Assembly: GCA_002353205.1 (NCBI GenBank)
Contig: DEJE01000019.1
Span: forward strand, 11,848 to 75,847
Source of the DNA: Prevotella sp. UBA2756
GTDB lineage: Bacteria; Bacteroidota; Bacteroidia; Bacteroidales; Bacteroidaceae
Reading direction: 5' to 3'
DNA length: 64,000 nt
In this document: positions 25,407 to 33,588 of the stretch, piece by piece
How positions within the stretch are numbered: the first letter of the stretch is position 1
How the letters are laid out: each line of letters begins with the position of its first letter
Position numbers and translations under genes: made by a program
The notes under the pieces: generated by a model
The model's database searches: none
What the model was told of the DNA's origin: nothing
What the model saw: only the letters and a program-made list of their open reading frames with translations

Positions 25407-25485
25407 GCCGCTCGTCAATGCCTACATGGGTCTGTCGCCCACGATGAAGCTCTTCGGCACGGCTAAAAAAACGCCCATTTCATCG
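25407..25485 (+). other. Mosaic of copied fragments: 57 bp of glsB and 20 bp of the dgt region
   Basis: Bases 25407-25463 are identical to 16535-16591 inside the glsB-like gene. Two bases later, 25466-25485 are identical to 32150-32169 (top strand, opposite the dgt coding sense). Both copies keep the top-strand orientation. No gene is formed here. This is direct sequence identity; the cause (copying by a mobile process, or an assembly artefact) is open. Confidence 0.85.
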
Positions 25486-25627
25486 TCCGCAGACGAGGTT
25501 TTTCGGCGTGCCGCTCCTCCCTGTTTCCCGTGTCGGAGCAATGGTTGAGAGTTGCCTGGGGAAACGTTTTTCGCTGCAGGGAGAGTCGTTCAGGAATGTC
25601 CGAAGAATCATTTCATTATGCTATATC

Positions 25628-25674
25628 AATTAAATTGCACACCAAAACAATTGATTTTGGTGTGTAATTTAATT
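25628..25674. repeat. Long inverted repeat (20-bp arms, 7-base loop)
   Basis: Left arm 25628-25647, right arm 25655-25674, 19 of 20 positions paired (the exception is a G-U if transcribed), loop CAATTGA. The arms contain ACACCAAAA and TTTTGGTGT. The right arm runs into a 22-bp repeat unit (25665-25686). It may be a terminator-like or mobile-element-end hairpin; no T-run follows directly. Confidence 0.75.
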
Positions 25675-25708
25675 TATTTTGCTCCGCAATTTAATTGATT
25701 CCGCAATA
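25665..25708. repeat. Two copies of a 22-bp AT-rich repeat
   Basis: Units 25665-25686 and 25687-25708 are related to the five-unit array at 60070-60179. The first unit differs from 60114-60135 at only three positions. The second is more degenerate. Confidence 0.6.
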
Positions 25709-26090
25709 AAAAGCCGCTCTGCGGGCAGCGCAAGACCATTCTTCTGGCGCGTGAAAACGACTGCATCGCCTACACAATGGGGAGCGAGCATGAGCATTGT
25801 ACTGCCTCCCACCACGATGCTGCGCACGAGCATCGCCGCGCTGACGGGCCGCAACATCTTGCGCCATAAAGCCTGTAGGGGATAGAGGCACCAGCATATA
25901 GACAAGGCCAGCACCAGGAGGAACCAGAGCAGGTAGGCCCAAAGGTAGGTTTTTTCTATGAATTATGAAGCATGAATCGTTTTTTTTGCTTTTTATGTGG
26001 GGTTGATGCGACACTTGTGGCAAGGTTCAGACCGGTTGTTACAATATGGGCTCTGTGTCGCAACAACTTCGAGCGAAAATCATGGTATTA

Positions 26091-26122
26091 TTTGGAATGG
26101 GACGAACCTCGTCGTAACTTTG
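26091..26122 (+). promoter_or_regulatory. Promoter of the 624-residue lipoprotein gene
   Basis: TTTG at 26091-26094, a 20-bp spacer, then TAACTTTG at 26115-26122. It implies a leader of about 165 nt before the ATG at 26296; no gene lies in between. Confidence 0.65.
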
Positions 26123-26295
26123 CATCAGAAATCAGAAATGATACGACTCTTTTACTTCATGATACTAATTGAATATAATGACTTAGTTCTCAGCACCTTG
26201 AGTGCTTACTACATCAGTCCAGTCCCAGCTGAAACAGAATAGGGACAACAAGAATTCAATAACAAATAAGTATAACAATTAAAAAAATAACGATT

Positions 26296-28170
26296 ATGAA
26301 AACAAGTAAGTATTTGGAAAAGTATGTGTTCATGAGCATCATTGCCGCAGGTATTTTCAGTGTTAGTTTTTCATCTTGTGATGATGACGAGTTTATTGAC
26401 GATAGTTCAGCTTCATCAGAAGCGCAGGGCACCAGTAGCAGTGGCGAAATTCTCAGCCCTATTGCCTTGAACTATTATGATTACATCTCTTCAAATGATG
26501 TTGAGATCTTGAATGCCGACACGACGAAGATCAGTGTAAGCAAGGCGTTGGCAGACAAGTTGGGCATCACGTCTTTCGTTGACCACCCCACAGGCATCTA
26601 TCAGGATCGCGACCTCCGTCCGTTCCATCGTCGCGCTGTTAAGGAAGAGCTCGTAGGCGACCGCTACATCCTCGAGGTGGTACCTTCGGGACTTGGTGAG
26701 TTCCTCATCGGCAAGCAGATAGCTCTCAGCACCCAGTTCTATATCAACGAGAACGTGGCATCGACCCGCGGCTCAGGCGTCGACGATACCGCACGCTACA
26801 CTGATGAAGAGGGCTGCATTCATCCTACCGGTGTGCACATCATTCATCGTAGTGAAGCTCCGGAGTGCATAACCCGAAGCGATGCCGACCTGGACGACTA
26901 TAGCAGCGAATACTATTCTGCAGAGGAATTGTTGAATGGAGGCGGTGCTGCTACCCGTGGTATCTCAAGCGGAGACCTCTTCAAGATTGATGAAAAGGGT
27001 ACCTTCATCAACATGAAGGGTGAGTTCAAGGCCGACAAAAAACTTGGCGACGGTGGCGATACAATCAATATCCACGTGAAGGCACCTTACGAGGTGAAGC
27101 TGGGCTATAAGTTCTTCCTCGACGTCGACCGCGAATATTTCGTAGTGCCTGTCCTGAATAAGTTCGACGCAGGCGTTGACGGAAAGTTCATGATCAAGCC
27201 TGAGGTACTGATTGGCTACGACAAGAAATTGAAGTTCGTAGATCAGAAGATCAAACTGTACACGTTCGACGCATATAGCTTCTCGTTCAATATCTGTGGT
27301 GTTGAGTTCTGGGTAGATGTTTGTCCTAATATCTATATGAAGTTCAACGCAAATGTCTCTGGCGCCTTCTATGGTGGATTCCGTTATCACTACGAGCGTA
27401 CTTTCCAGGCTGGTGTAGCCTACCATAACGAATGGAATGCCTATGGTGACACCAAGCTGGTAGCCGACAAGCTCACCTTCATCACCCCTCGCACCAAGTT
27501 TGAAGCAGAAGCCTCTTGCGGACTGTTCCTCGGAGCCGATCTGGTTGTCGACAAGGTTGCAGGACCGTCGATCGCCATCGGACCCAAAGTCAGTGCCAAT
27601 GCCAAGCTGGAGTATGCTCCCCTTGATACCAAGCAGCCTATTACCTTCAATGCAAGTCTGAAAGCTGGTGTATATGCAGAGATGGGTGCCAAGCTGAAGC
27701 TTTGGAAGTTTGACATTGCTGAGTGGAAGAGCAAGCCTATCAATCTTGTGCCTGAGAAGGTGTTCTGGTCATACGAGTACCCCAAGAGCGCTGAAGAGAA
27801 CAATTCCGACAACGACCAGGTGAACAAGCAGATGAACGAGCTGAAGCAGGAGTGGGAGAAACAGAATCCCGAACTGGCCAGGAAGAATGCCGCCTTGGTT
27901 GAACTGCAAAATGCTATTGACAACTGGAAGAAGGTGAAGCCAACAGTATCAAAATATGATCTCGGGAGTATCAATATTGTGAAAGGCACAATTGTAAACT
28001 CTATATATAACTATAAAGACCTGGAAGGTTACAAGAATCAAGATGCTGACATGTTCTTCCTGATCACAGAAATGGTTGCATACGAACAGATTCTGAAAAA
28101 CAATGGAAAACTGCCCCCGTTGGAAGATGTGGTGGATGGCATCAGGAAGTGGTACAACTCTATTCAGTAA
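26296..28170 (+). CDS. Large lipoprotein of unknown function
   Basis: 624 residues with a lipoprotein signal (about residues 13-28, SVSFSSC, Cys28) followed by an acidic, serine-rich spacer (DDDEFIDDSSASS), the typical surface-lipoprotein start of Bacteroidota. The body (about 60-490) looks beta-rich, with repeated aromatic strands and no obvious enzyme motif. The C-terminal 130 residues are helical (QVNKQMNELKQEWEKQNPEL onward). It is a single gene with its own promoter and a good terminator. Codon use is close to the core genes. No family is recognised. Confidence 0.6.
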   Translation: MKTSKYLEKYVFMSIIAAGIFSVSFSSCDDDEFIDDSSASSEAQGTSSSGEILSPIALNYYDYISSNDVEILNADTTKISVSKALADKLGITSFVDHPTGIYQDRDLRPFHRRAVKEELVGDRYILEVVPSGLGEFLIGKQIALSTQFYINENVASTRGSGVDDTARYTDEEGCIHPTGVHIIHRSEAPECITRSDADLDDYSSEYYSAEELLNGGGAATRGISSGDLFKIDEKGTFINMKGEFKADKKLGDGGDTINIHVKAPYEVKLGYKFFLDVDREYFVVPVLNKFDAGVDGKFMIKPEVLIGYDKKLKFVDQKIKLYTFDAYSFSFNICGVEFWVDVCPNIYMKFNANVSGAFYGGFRYHYERTFQAGVAYHNEWNAYGDTKLVADKLTFITPRTKFEAEASCGLFLGADLVVDKVAGPSIAIGPKVSANAKLEYAPLDTKQPITFNASLKAGVYAEMGAKLKLWKFDIAEWKSKPINLVPEKVFWSYEYPKSAEENNSDNDQVNKQMNELKQEWEKQNPELARKNAALVELQNAIDNWKKVKPTVSKYDLGSINIVKGTIVNSIYNYKDLEGYKNQDADMFFLITEMVAYEQILKNNGKLPPLEDVVDGIRKWYNSIQ

Positions 28171-28196
28171 AAGAATGTATTCTCTCTTAAAAGAAA

Positions 28197-28221
28197 GCGA
28201 GCCGAAAGGCCCGCTTTTTTT
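28197..28221 (+). terminator. Rho-independent terminator after the large lipoprotein gene
   Basis: GCGAGCC (28197-28203), GAAA tetraloop, GGCCCGC (28208-28214), one A-C mismatch, then seven T. A near copy occurs at 30402-30425 on the other side of the phosphatase gene. Confidence 0.85.
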
Positions 28222-28262
28222 GCCCCAGCATGGAACAGGCATAGGGGAGCTAACACTCTGTG

Positions 28263-30236
28263 CTACATGTATTGCAGGGCCAGCATGGTGAGGTCGTCAC
28301 TCTGCTCGGTGTCGCCTACGAAGCGGGCAACAGCCTGTGTCATCTGGCTGATGAGTGTTTGTGGCTCGGGCGCTGTGGATTGCAGCACTTCCTGAATACG
28401 TTCCTTGCCAAACATCTGGAGTTGGGCATTTTCGGCCTCGTCGAGACCATCGGTATAGAGGAAGAGGGTGGTGCCTGGTGCGATCGTTGTCTGTTGTTGT
28501 GTATATGCGACATCGGGCAAGGCCCCTACGGGGAGTTGTGGTTTAGCGGTAAGCTTTGAATAAGGGGCGTTGTCGCTCAGCATGAAGGGGGCTTTGTGGC
28601 CTGCATTGCAATACAATAGGTGGCCTGTTTCGAGATCGAGCACACCGGCGAAGAAGGTGACAAAGATGGTCATGCTGGCGTCGCGGGTCATCATGTCGTT
28701 CATGCGACTGACGATTCGCTGTGGCTCCGACTCACTCTCAGCCAGCAGGCGGAAGGCGCCGCAGACGGTTGTCATGACCAAAGCGGCAGGAACGCCCTTG
28801 CCTGCAACGTCACCAATGCAGAAGTAGAGGCGGTTGTCGCGCACGAAGTAGTCGTAGAGGTCGCCGCCGACTTCTTTGGCAGGGGTCATCGAGGCGTGGA
28901 GGGTGATGGGTGATGGGTGTTGAGTGTCGGATGATGGGTAATGGGGTGAGGGCAGTATCTTCATCTGGATGTTGCGGGCAATAGACAGCTCGCTCTCGAT
29001 GGCCGATTTCTGGGCGGTAGTGGTCTTCAGCTCTTCGATGTACTGGCTGAGCGACTGCTGCATGTTTCCGAACGAGTCGCGCAACATGTGTATCTCGTCG
29101 TTATGCCTGATGTCAGGCAGCGGTGCATTGAAATTACCCTTGGCCACTTCGTCGGTACTCTTTGCCAGTTTATGCAGCGGAAGTGTGGAACTCCTGATGG
29201 TAGAGCGACAAATGAAATAGACGGCTATCAGGGTGAGGAGGAAAATGAACGATAGCAGGAAGCAGCGTATCGCGACGGGCAGCATGATGATGAGTCTCGG
29301 AACGGTAATAGCCATCATCCATCCGGTTTGTTCGTGTGGCGCATAGAACACATAGTTTGTCAGCTTGTCAATCTTCGCTTCGCCTGTTCCGCTCTTTCTG
29401 GCTTTCATGTCCTTCAGTAGTTGCAGGCTTGCCGTGTCCTTCTGCTGCCGCAGTTCCTCATAGAAATTGTCTTTAAGGATACGTTTCTTGTCAGGATGGA
29501 CAATGTATGTCCCTACGCTGTCGATGATGATGGACGACGAGAAAACGCTCAGAGTGTCGATATTCTTCGTGTTTTTAACAAATCCTTTGAAGAAACTGTA
29601 CTCCTTGTCAATCGCTCTCAGTTGTCCGTATAGCCAGTCGAGCGAGATGTCGGCTCCGAAGACGCCCACCTTGCGTCCTGTGTGGTCGTGGATGGGTACC
29701 GAGTAGGAGCACATCAGTATTCCACTGCCTGAATCGTCGATATAGGGCTCCGACCAGTAGCCGCTGTCGACAGCGAAAGCCCGCTGGTACCAGTCGTCTT
29801 CCAGGTAGTCGTTCCCCTCCTTGGCTATCTGTATGGTGTCTATCCGTCCGTCTCTCCAAAAGGCGTAAGGCTGGAAACTACGTCCCTGGTTGGGGTAATA
29901 GTTGGGTTCGAAGCAGGCGAAGAAGCCCACAATTTGCGGGTTACGCTGCAACTCATCGCGCAGGGCACTGAAGACGGTGGAAGGATTTTGGAGCCGTTCC
30001 TCCAGGTCGTCTGTGCTGTTCATGACGGCTACCTCCACACCATAGAGCGCCTTGCGCACTGTCTCATTCTTTACATCTAGCAGTATCTTGCAGTAGACCT
30101 TGTAATAGTGGGTAAAGGTGTCGGCCTCTAACCAGTTGAAGCAGGCAGCCACGGCGATGAGTGCCAGTGTCAGCGCGAGCATGATGCGGCGCGTCAGCCG
30201 CTTCGAGAATGAACGGTATCGCTGTTTCTTAGACAT
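28263..30236 (-). CDS. RsbU/SpoIIE-type PP2C phosphatase with Cache-like sensor and HAMP
   Basis: 657 residues. Two membrane helices (about 13-33 and 320-345) bracket a periplasmic sensor region of the Cache kind (it contains YWSEPYIDDSGSGILMCSYS and GRKVGVFGADISLDWLY). A HAMP segment and coiled linker follow, then a PP2C-SpoIIE domain (ASMTPAKEVGGDLYDYF, IGDVAGKGVPAALVM, LFLYTDGLDEAEN, EQSDDLTMLAL). Such enzymes dephosphorylate STAS anti-anti-sigma proteins, and a STAS gene is encoded divergently next door. Residues before ASMTPAK contain a low-complexity insert encoded by a GGGTGATG-type tract (28901-28952). Confidence 0.88.
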   Translation of the reverse strand: MSKKQRYRSFSKRLTRRIMLALTLALIAVAACFNWLEADTFTHYYKVYCKILLDVKNETVRKALYGVEVAVMNSTDDLEERLQNPSTVFSALRDELQRNPQIVGFFACFEPNYYPNQGRSFQPYAFWRDGRIDTIQIAKEGNDYLEDDWYQRAFAVDSGYWSEPYIDDSGSGILMCSYSVPIHDHTGRKVGVFGADISLDWLYGQLRAIDKEYSFFKGFVKNTKNIDTLSVFSSSIIIDSVGTYIVHPDKKRILKDNFYEELRQQKDTASLQLLKDMKARKSGTGEAKIDKLTNYVFYAPHEQTGWMMAITVPRLIIMLPVAIRCFLLSFIFLLTLIAVYFICRSTIRSSTLPLHKLAKSTDEVAKGNFNAPLPDIRHNDEIHMLRDSFGNMQQSLSQYIEELKTTTAQKSAIESELSIARNIQMKILPSPHYPSSDTQHPSPITLHASMTPAKEVGGDLYDYFVRDNRLYFCIGDVAGKGVPAALVMTTVCGAFRLLAESESEPQRIVSRMNDMMTRDASMTIFVTFFAGVLDLETGHLLYCNAGHKAPFMLSDNAPYSKLTAKPQLPVGALPDVAYTQQQTTIAPGTTLFLYTDGLDEAENAQLQMFGKERIQEVLQSTAPEPQTLISQMTQAVARFVGDTEQSDDLTMLALQYM

Positions 30237-30401
30237 CTGTCAATAACAATTGATTTGACTGCAAAAATACAAAAAAAAGAGAATAAAACAGGATATGGGC
30301 ATAAAAAAGTGGAAAAGAGAATCTTTTTTTCCTCTTGATCCTACACCTTTGGCAATGTTATTGATTGGACTAAGCAACACACCTCTCTCACATGAAGAAA
30401 G

Positions 30402-30425
30402 GCGAGCCGCAAGGCCCGCTTTTTT
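30402..30425 (+). terminator. Orphan terminator hairpin upstream of the STAS gene
   Basis: GCGAGCC (30402-30408), GCAA loop, GGCCCGC (30413-30419), six T. It is almost identical to the terminator at 28197-28221, but no plus-strand gene precedes it here. The phosphatase gene is therefore flanked by direct copies. The rest of the 282-bp divergent region (30237-30518) shows only the promoter below. Confidence 0.75.
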
Positions 30426-30477
30426 AGCAATCCCCCAAAAAACAATGCTATAATTGTTGTTTTAGAAAAAAAAATCT

Positions 30478-30485
30478 TATTTTTG
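30478..30485 (+). promoter_or_regulatory. -7 box of the STAS-AraC operon
   Basis: TATTTTTG, 33 bp before the ATG at 30519. A TTGTTG sequence 18-21 bp upstream is a weak -33 match. Confidence 0.55.
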
Positions 30486-30518
30486 CAGCAAAAATACAAC
30501 ATCTAATCTACAAGTACG

Positions 30519-30830
30519 ATGAAGACCGAATTCAGAGAAGAAAACCAAAACTACGTGATGACCTTCGAAGGTCGCCTCGACACGCCATCGTCACAACAGG
30601 TGGGGCGCGACATGCGGGCGCTCTACGACTGCGAGGGCCACGACATCATACTCGACTGCACTAATCTGGAATACATCACCAGCAGCGGCTTGCGCCTTTT
30701 CCTCGAATTGCTGAAGGTAGCCAAGAGAAAGGGCAGCAAGTGTACGCTCGTAGGACTCAGAGATGATATCTACGCCGTGTTCGACGAAGTGGGATTCATT
30801 AATCTTTTTGAAATTCGCCCAGCGCTATGA
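30519..30830 (+). CDS. STAS-domain anti-anti-sigma factor (RsbV/SpoIIAA-like)
   Basis: 103 residues making a single STAS domain. LDCTNLEYITSSGLRLFLEL (about 46-65) contains the TSSG motif with the serine that RsbW-type kinases phosphorylate and RsbU-type phosphatases restore. The divergent neighbour encodes such a phosphatase. Its stop overlaps the next start (ATGA at 30827). A partner kinase is not in the window. Confidence 0.85.
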   Translation: MKTEFREENQNYVMTFEGRLDTPSSQQVGRDMRALYDCEGHDIILDCTNLEYITSSGLRLFLELLKVAKRKGSKCTLVGLRDDIYAVFDEVGFINLFEIRPAL

Positions 30831-31387
30831 CGGAAGAAGAGATTAGGGAGATGCAGGCCGAAATAGAGCGGCTGAGAGCCGACAACGCGCGATTGCAGTC
30901 TGAGATCATACGTCTGGTCGGTCGCAACCTCGACCTCAGCGAACGATTAGAGGAAGATGTGGAGATGCGCCGTCGTGTTGAAGTGGCTCGGGTATTGATG
31001 GAGGAGAATATAGAGCGGCAACGCAATGCTGACCTGCAAGACGATAGCCAGTTGCTGGCCTTGATAGACCTTCGGCTCGAAGAGAAGCGCTCCCACCTGA
31101 ACCCCGACTTTGACGCCCAGCAGTTGGCTGAACTCCTTGGAGTCAGTAAGGAGCGTCTCGCGCGGCTCTTCCGCAATAAGTCTATCTACCGCACACCGGA
31201 GGCTTACATAGACAACTTGCGCACGATGAACGCCATGCGAATGCTGCGCACCCAACACAACTACAGCATTGCTGCTATTGCAGAGGCTTCGGGCTTCAAT
31301 CATGTGCGCACCCTGCAGCGCCGAATCATGGATGTTGCAGGCATGACACCAGCTGATTACAGAGCCCTCTTCACACGGGATGTGTGA
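30827..31387 (+). CDS. AraC-type DNA-binding protein with N-terminal coiled coil
   Basis: 186 residues. Residues 1-70 form a coiled coil (EIERLRADNARLQSEIIRL). The C-terminal 100 residues hold an AraC-type double HTH: DAQQLAELLGVSKERLARLF for the first, and SIAAIAEASGFNHVRTLQRR for the second. It lacks a ligand-binding domain, so it is probably controlled by protein contact through the coiled coil. The 4-bp overlap with the STAS gene suggests that it is the output of the phosphatase-STAS module or is assembled with it; this is inference. Confidence 0.8.
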   Translation: MTEEEIREMQAEIERLRADNARLQSEIIRLVGRNLDLSERLEEDVEMRRRVEVARVLMEENIERQRNADLQDDSQLLALIDLRLEEKRSHLNPDFDAQQLAELLGVSKERLARLFRNKSIYRTPEAYIDNLRTMNAMRMLRTQHNYSIAAIAEASGFNHVRTLQRRIMDVAGMTPADYRALFTRDV

Positions 31388-31413
31388 TCGGGATATCGTT
31401 CTATTAAGCAAGT

Positions 31414-31434
31414 GGCAATATTGTTGCCTTTTCT
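31414..31434 (+). terminator. Weak terminator after the AraC-type gene
   Basis: GGCAA (31414-31418), TATTG loop, TTGCC (31424-31428), then TTTTCTT. Short stem, but correctly placed 27 bp after the stop. Confidence 0.5.
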
Positions 31435-31472
31435 TATGTCAACGTGAATCGTTTAGCGGACAGGAATCGTTC

Positions 31473-32810
31473 CTAAACAATTGGAAGTGAGATGCCATTG
31501 ATTTTCTGGAAGATGTCGAGGGCATAGACGTCGGTCATGCCGCTGATATAGTCGATGATGGCCATGATGCGCGACTCGAGGTCGGGGTTGTCGATGTCGT
31601 ACTGGCTGCTGACGCGCTGTATGATCTGCTTGGAATAGAAGCGGTCGGGATGGCGTGCGGCCTCGATCATCACCTCCATCAGGTTGTCGATGATGCGGAA
31701 ACCGGCCAGTTCAACGTCGAGGACGGGCTTGCTGCGGTAGATTTTCTTGAAGCTCAGGGCCGCACACTGGCGATAGGCCTGCAGCTGTTGCTCGGGGATG
31801 TGGTCGATGAGCGCGCCCTCGAAGGTGCCGTTCAGGATCTCCTCCTCGTGCTCGCAGAAGGCACTGGCACAGACGTTCTCCAGTTTTCCGATGACGCAGG
31901 CCCGCATGTAGACCACCTTCTCGTTGTTGTCGGTGATGCCTTCGTCGATGATTCGCTGCCGTATGAGCTGCTGGTTCTCCTCGTCGAAGAACGCCAAGAG
32001 GTGTTGGGCCGTCTCGTCGAACGACAGGATGCGGAGCTTGTGGGCATCCTCGATGTCCATGATTTCGTAGCAAATATCGTCGGCCGCCTCGACAAGATAG
32101 ACGAGCGGATGGCGCACGTAGCGCAGCGGTTCGCCGGGTTGCGACGTGCAAAAAACGCCCATTTCATCGGCGATTTTCTGATAGACAGCCCTATCGGCAT
32201 CGAAGAATCCGAACTTCCCCTTCTCGCCCGCCGCCGACGATGAGCACGGATACTTCACGATGCTGCCCAGCATGGCGTAGGTCATGACGAAGCCGCCCTC
32301 GCGACGGCCCTTGAAACGGTGGGTGAGCAGGTGGAACGTGTTGGCGTTGCCCTCGAAGTGCGTGATATCGTTCCAGAAAGCCGGCGTCACCTCCTTCTGC
32401 AAGTCCATGCCCGGTCCCTCCTTGAAGAAAGCCTGTATGGCCTTCTCGCCGCTGTGCCCGAAGGGCGGATTGCCCATGTCGTGGGCCAGACAGGCCGTGC
32501 TGACGATGGTTCCTATCTGCGGGAAGAGCGTATCGCGCAGGTCGGGGCGCCGCTTCATGATGGCATGAGCCACATCGTTGCCGAGCGACATGCCCACACT
32601 GGCCACCTCGAGAGAGTGGGTCAGACGGTTGTGGACGAAGATGCTGCCCGGCAGCGGGAACACCTGCGTCTTGTTCTGCAGTCGGCGGAAGGGTGCCGAG
32701 AAGATGAGGCGGTCGTAGTCGCGCTTGAACTCCGAGCGGTCGTCGTGGCGTTCGGTGTGTCGGTTTTCCTGTCCGAGCCGTTTGGCGGTGATCAATTTTT
32801 TCCAATCCAT
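31473..32810 (-). CDS. dgt: Deoxyguanosinetriphosphate triphosphohydrolase (dGTPase)
   Basis: HD-domain enzyme that cleaves dGTP to deoxyguanosine and triphosphate. The start MDWKKLITAKRLGQ gives 445 residues. The N-terminal signature is FSAPFRRLQNKTQVFPL, and the metal-binding HD motif parts are RLTHSLEVA and LAHDMGNPPFGHSGEKA. The frame is open upstream for 32 codons; the later ATG is the family start and lies 41 bp after a minus-strand -7 box TACATTTG (32858-32851). Bases 32150-32169 recur at 25466-25485. The 399 bp between dgt and the next gene hold only promoter-like sequences. Confidence 0.92.
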   Translation of the reverse strand: MDWKKLITAKRLGQENRHTERHDDRSEFKRDYDRLIFSAPFRRLQNKTQVFPLPGSIFVHNRLTHSLEVASVGMSLGNDVAHAIMKRRPDLRDTLFPQIGTIVSTACLAHDMGNPPFGHSGEKAIQAFFKEGPGMDLQKEVTPAFWNDITHFEGNANTFHLLTHRFKGRREGGFVMTYAMLGSIVKYPCSSSAAGEKGKFGFFDADRAVYQKIADEMGVFCTSQPGEPLRYVRHPLVYLVEAADDICYEIMDIEDAHKLRILSFDETAQHLLAFFDEENQQLIRQRIIDEGITDNNEKVVYMRACVIGKLENVCASAFCEHEEEILNGTFEGALIDHIPEQQLQAYRQCAALSFKKIYRSKPVLDVELAGFRIIDNLMEVMIEAARHPDRFYSKQIIQRVSSQYDIDNPDLESRIMAIIDYISGMTDVYALDIFQKINGISLPIV

Positions 32811-33172
32811 AGTGTCAGAATCCGTTGCCCTGTTTGTCTGCAACGGTCTGCAAATGTACGCAATAGTTTCCAACACTGCAAGTTTTTTCGCCTTTTTCCG
32901 GCCCACATGGCCGTCGTTTCGTCGTGAAAAGAAGCCTCAGAGAGCTGTCAAGGCATTTGTAACTCTACTCAGCACCCCCAATTCCTAAACAAAAATCTTC
33001 AAAAATCTGACACAAATCTTTCCCTTTAGCTTTATCTTCAACCGCGCTGAACGATTATTTTGTAAGATTTTTGTTGATTTTTGTCCTTAGTTGAATAAGG
33101 TGCGGATTAGTTACAGGCATTTTCTGATGCGTTAATGTTCCCAAATATGGCACGAATGTCGGTCTTTTTTCG

Positions 33173-33180
33173 TAATTTTG
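33173..33180 (+). promoter_or_regulatory. -7 box before the small membrane-anchored protein gene
   Basis: TAATTTTG, 30 bp before the ATG at 33210. No clear -33 box at the expected spacing. Confidence 0.5.
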
Positions 33181-33209
33181 CGGCCGTAAATTAATAAAGA
33201 TCATAAAGG

Positions 33210-33584
33210 ATGAAGAAACTGTTGTTCCTGGTCGTGGTGCTGCTGGTAGCTGTGCTGATGACGCAGATGCGGCCGAGCAAGGCCGATCACAAGGCAGCAA
33301 TGATGAAAGCTGTGAGGGAGTTGGTCGACGAGGAAGCCGCCAACCAGGGTCTGAAGGACAATGGGCTGACGCGCTTGGGCAAGAGCGTTGTGAACAAAGC
33401 CATCGAGGCCGCCCTCGGCACGAAGCTGAAGGTGGACGACTATTACCTGTTCAACACCACGCACATCCGCATGAAGGGCGAGGACAAGCTGCTCTCGGTG
33501 GGAGTGTTCGGCCATGTGTTCACCTTCGACAAGAAGATGCTTCGCGAAGCCCTCGAAGCGCCCGACGAGGCAGAGAATCCGTAA
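33210..33584 (+). CDS. Small membrane-anchored protein, DUF4359-like
   Basis: 124 residues. An N-terminal hydrophobic segment (KKLLFLVVVLLVAVLMTQM) is followed by RPSKADHKAAMMKAVRE, resembling the N-P-S-x-x-D/H pattern of DUF4359 proteins. The rest alternates helix and strand and ends with VGVFGHVFTFD and an acidic tail. Probably an exported or anchored protein facing the periplasm; no function known. Confidence 0.55.
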   Translation: MKKLLFLVVVLLVAVLMTQMRPSKADHKAAMMKAVRELVDEEAANQGLKDNGLTRLGKSVVNKAIEAALGTKLKVDDYYLFNTTHIRMKGEDKLLSVGVFGHVFTFDKKMLREALEAPDEAENP

Positions 33585-33588
33585 CCCA

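Larger units (their letters stand above)
25346..26090. other. Non-coding stretch of 745 bp with decayed sequence
   Basis: No convincing gene. It holds the copied fragments at 25407-25485, a 20-bp-arm inverted repeat, two units of a 22-bp repeat that recurs at 60.1 kb, and a minus-strand frame (25669-25965) without an ATG. That frame's hydrophobic start (TYLWAYLLWFLLVLALSIC) resembles the end of a polytopic membrane protein and may be a remnant. Confidence 0.5.

Noticed and set aside
25540..25560. 12-bp matches of this region to the SPFH gene (19.56 kb) and the ATPase gene (23.19 kb)
   Set aside because: Matches of this length are expected by chance in a window of this size, unlike the 57-bp and 20-bp matches nearby.
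30355..30453. 32-codon frame ending beyond the orphan terminator at 30402
   Set aside because: The hairpin lies inside it and no promoter consensus precedes it. Most likely chance.
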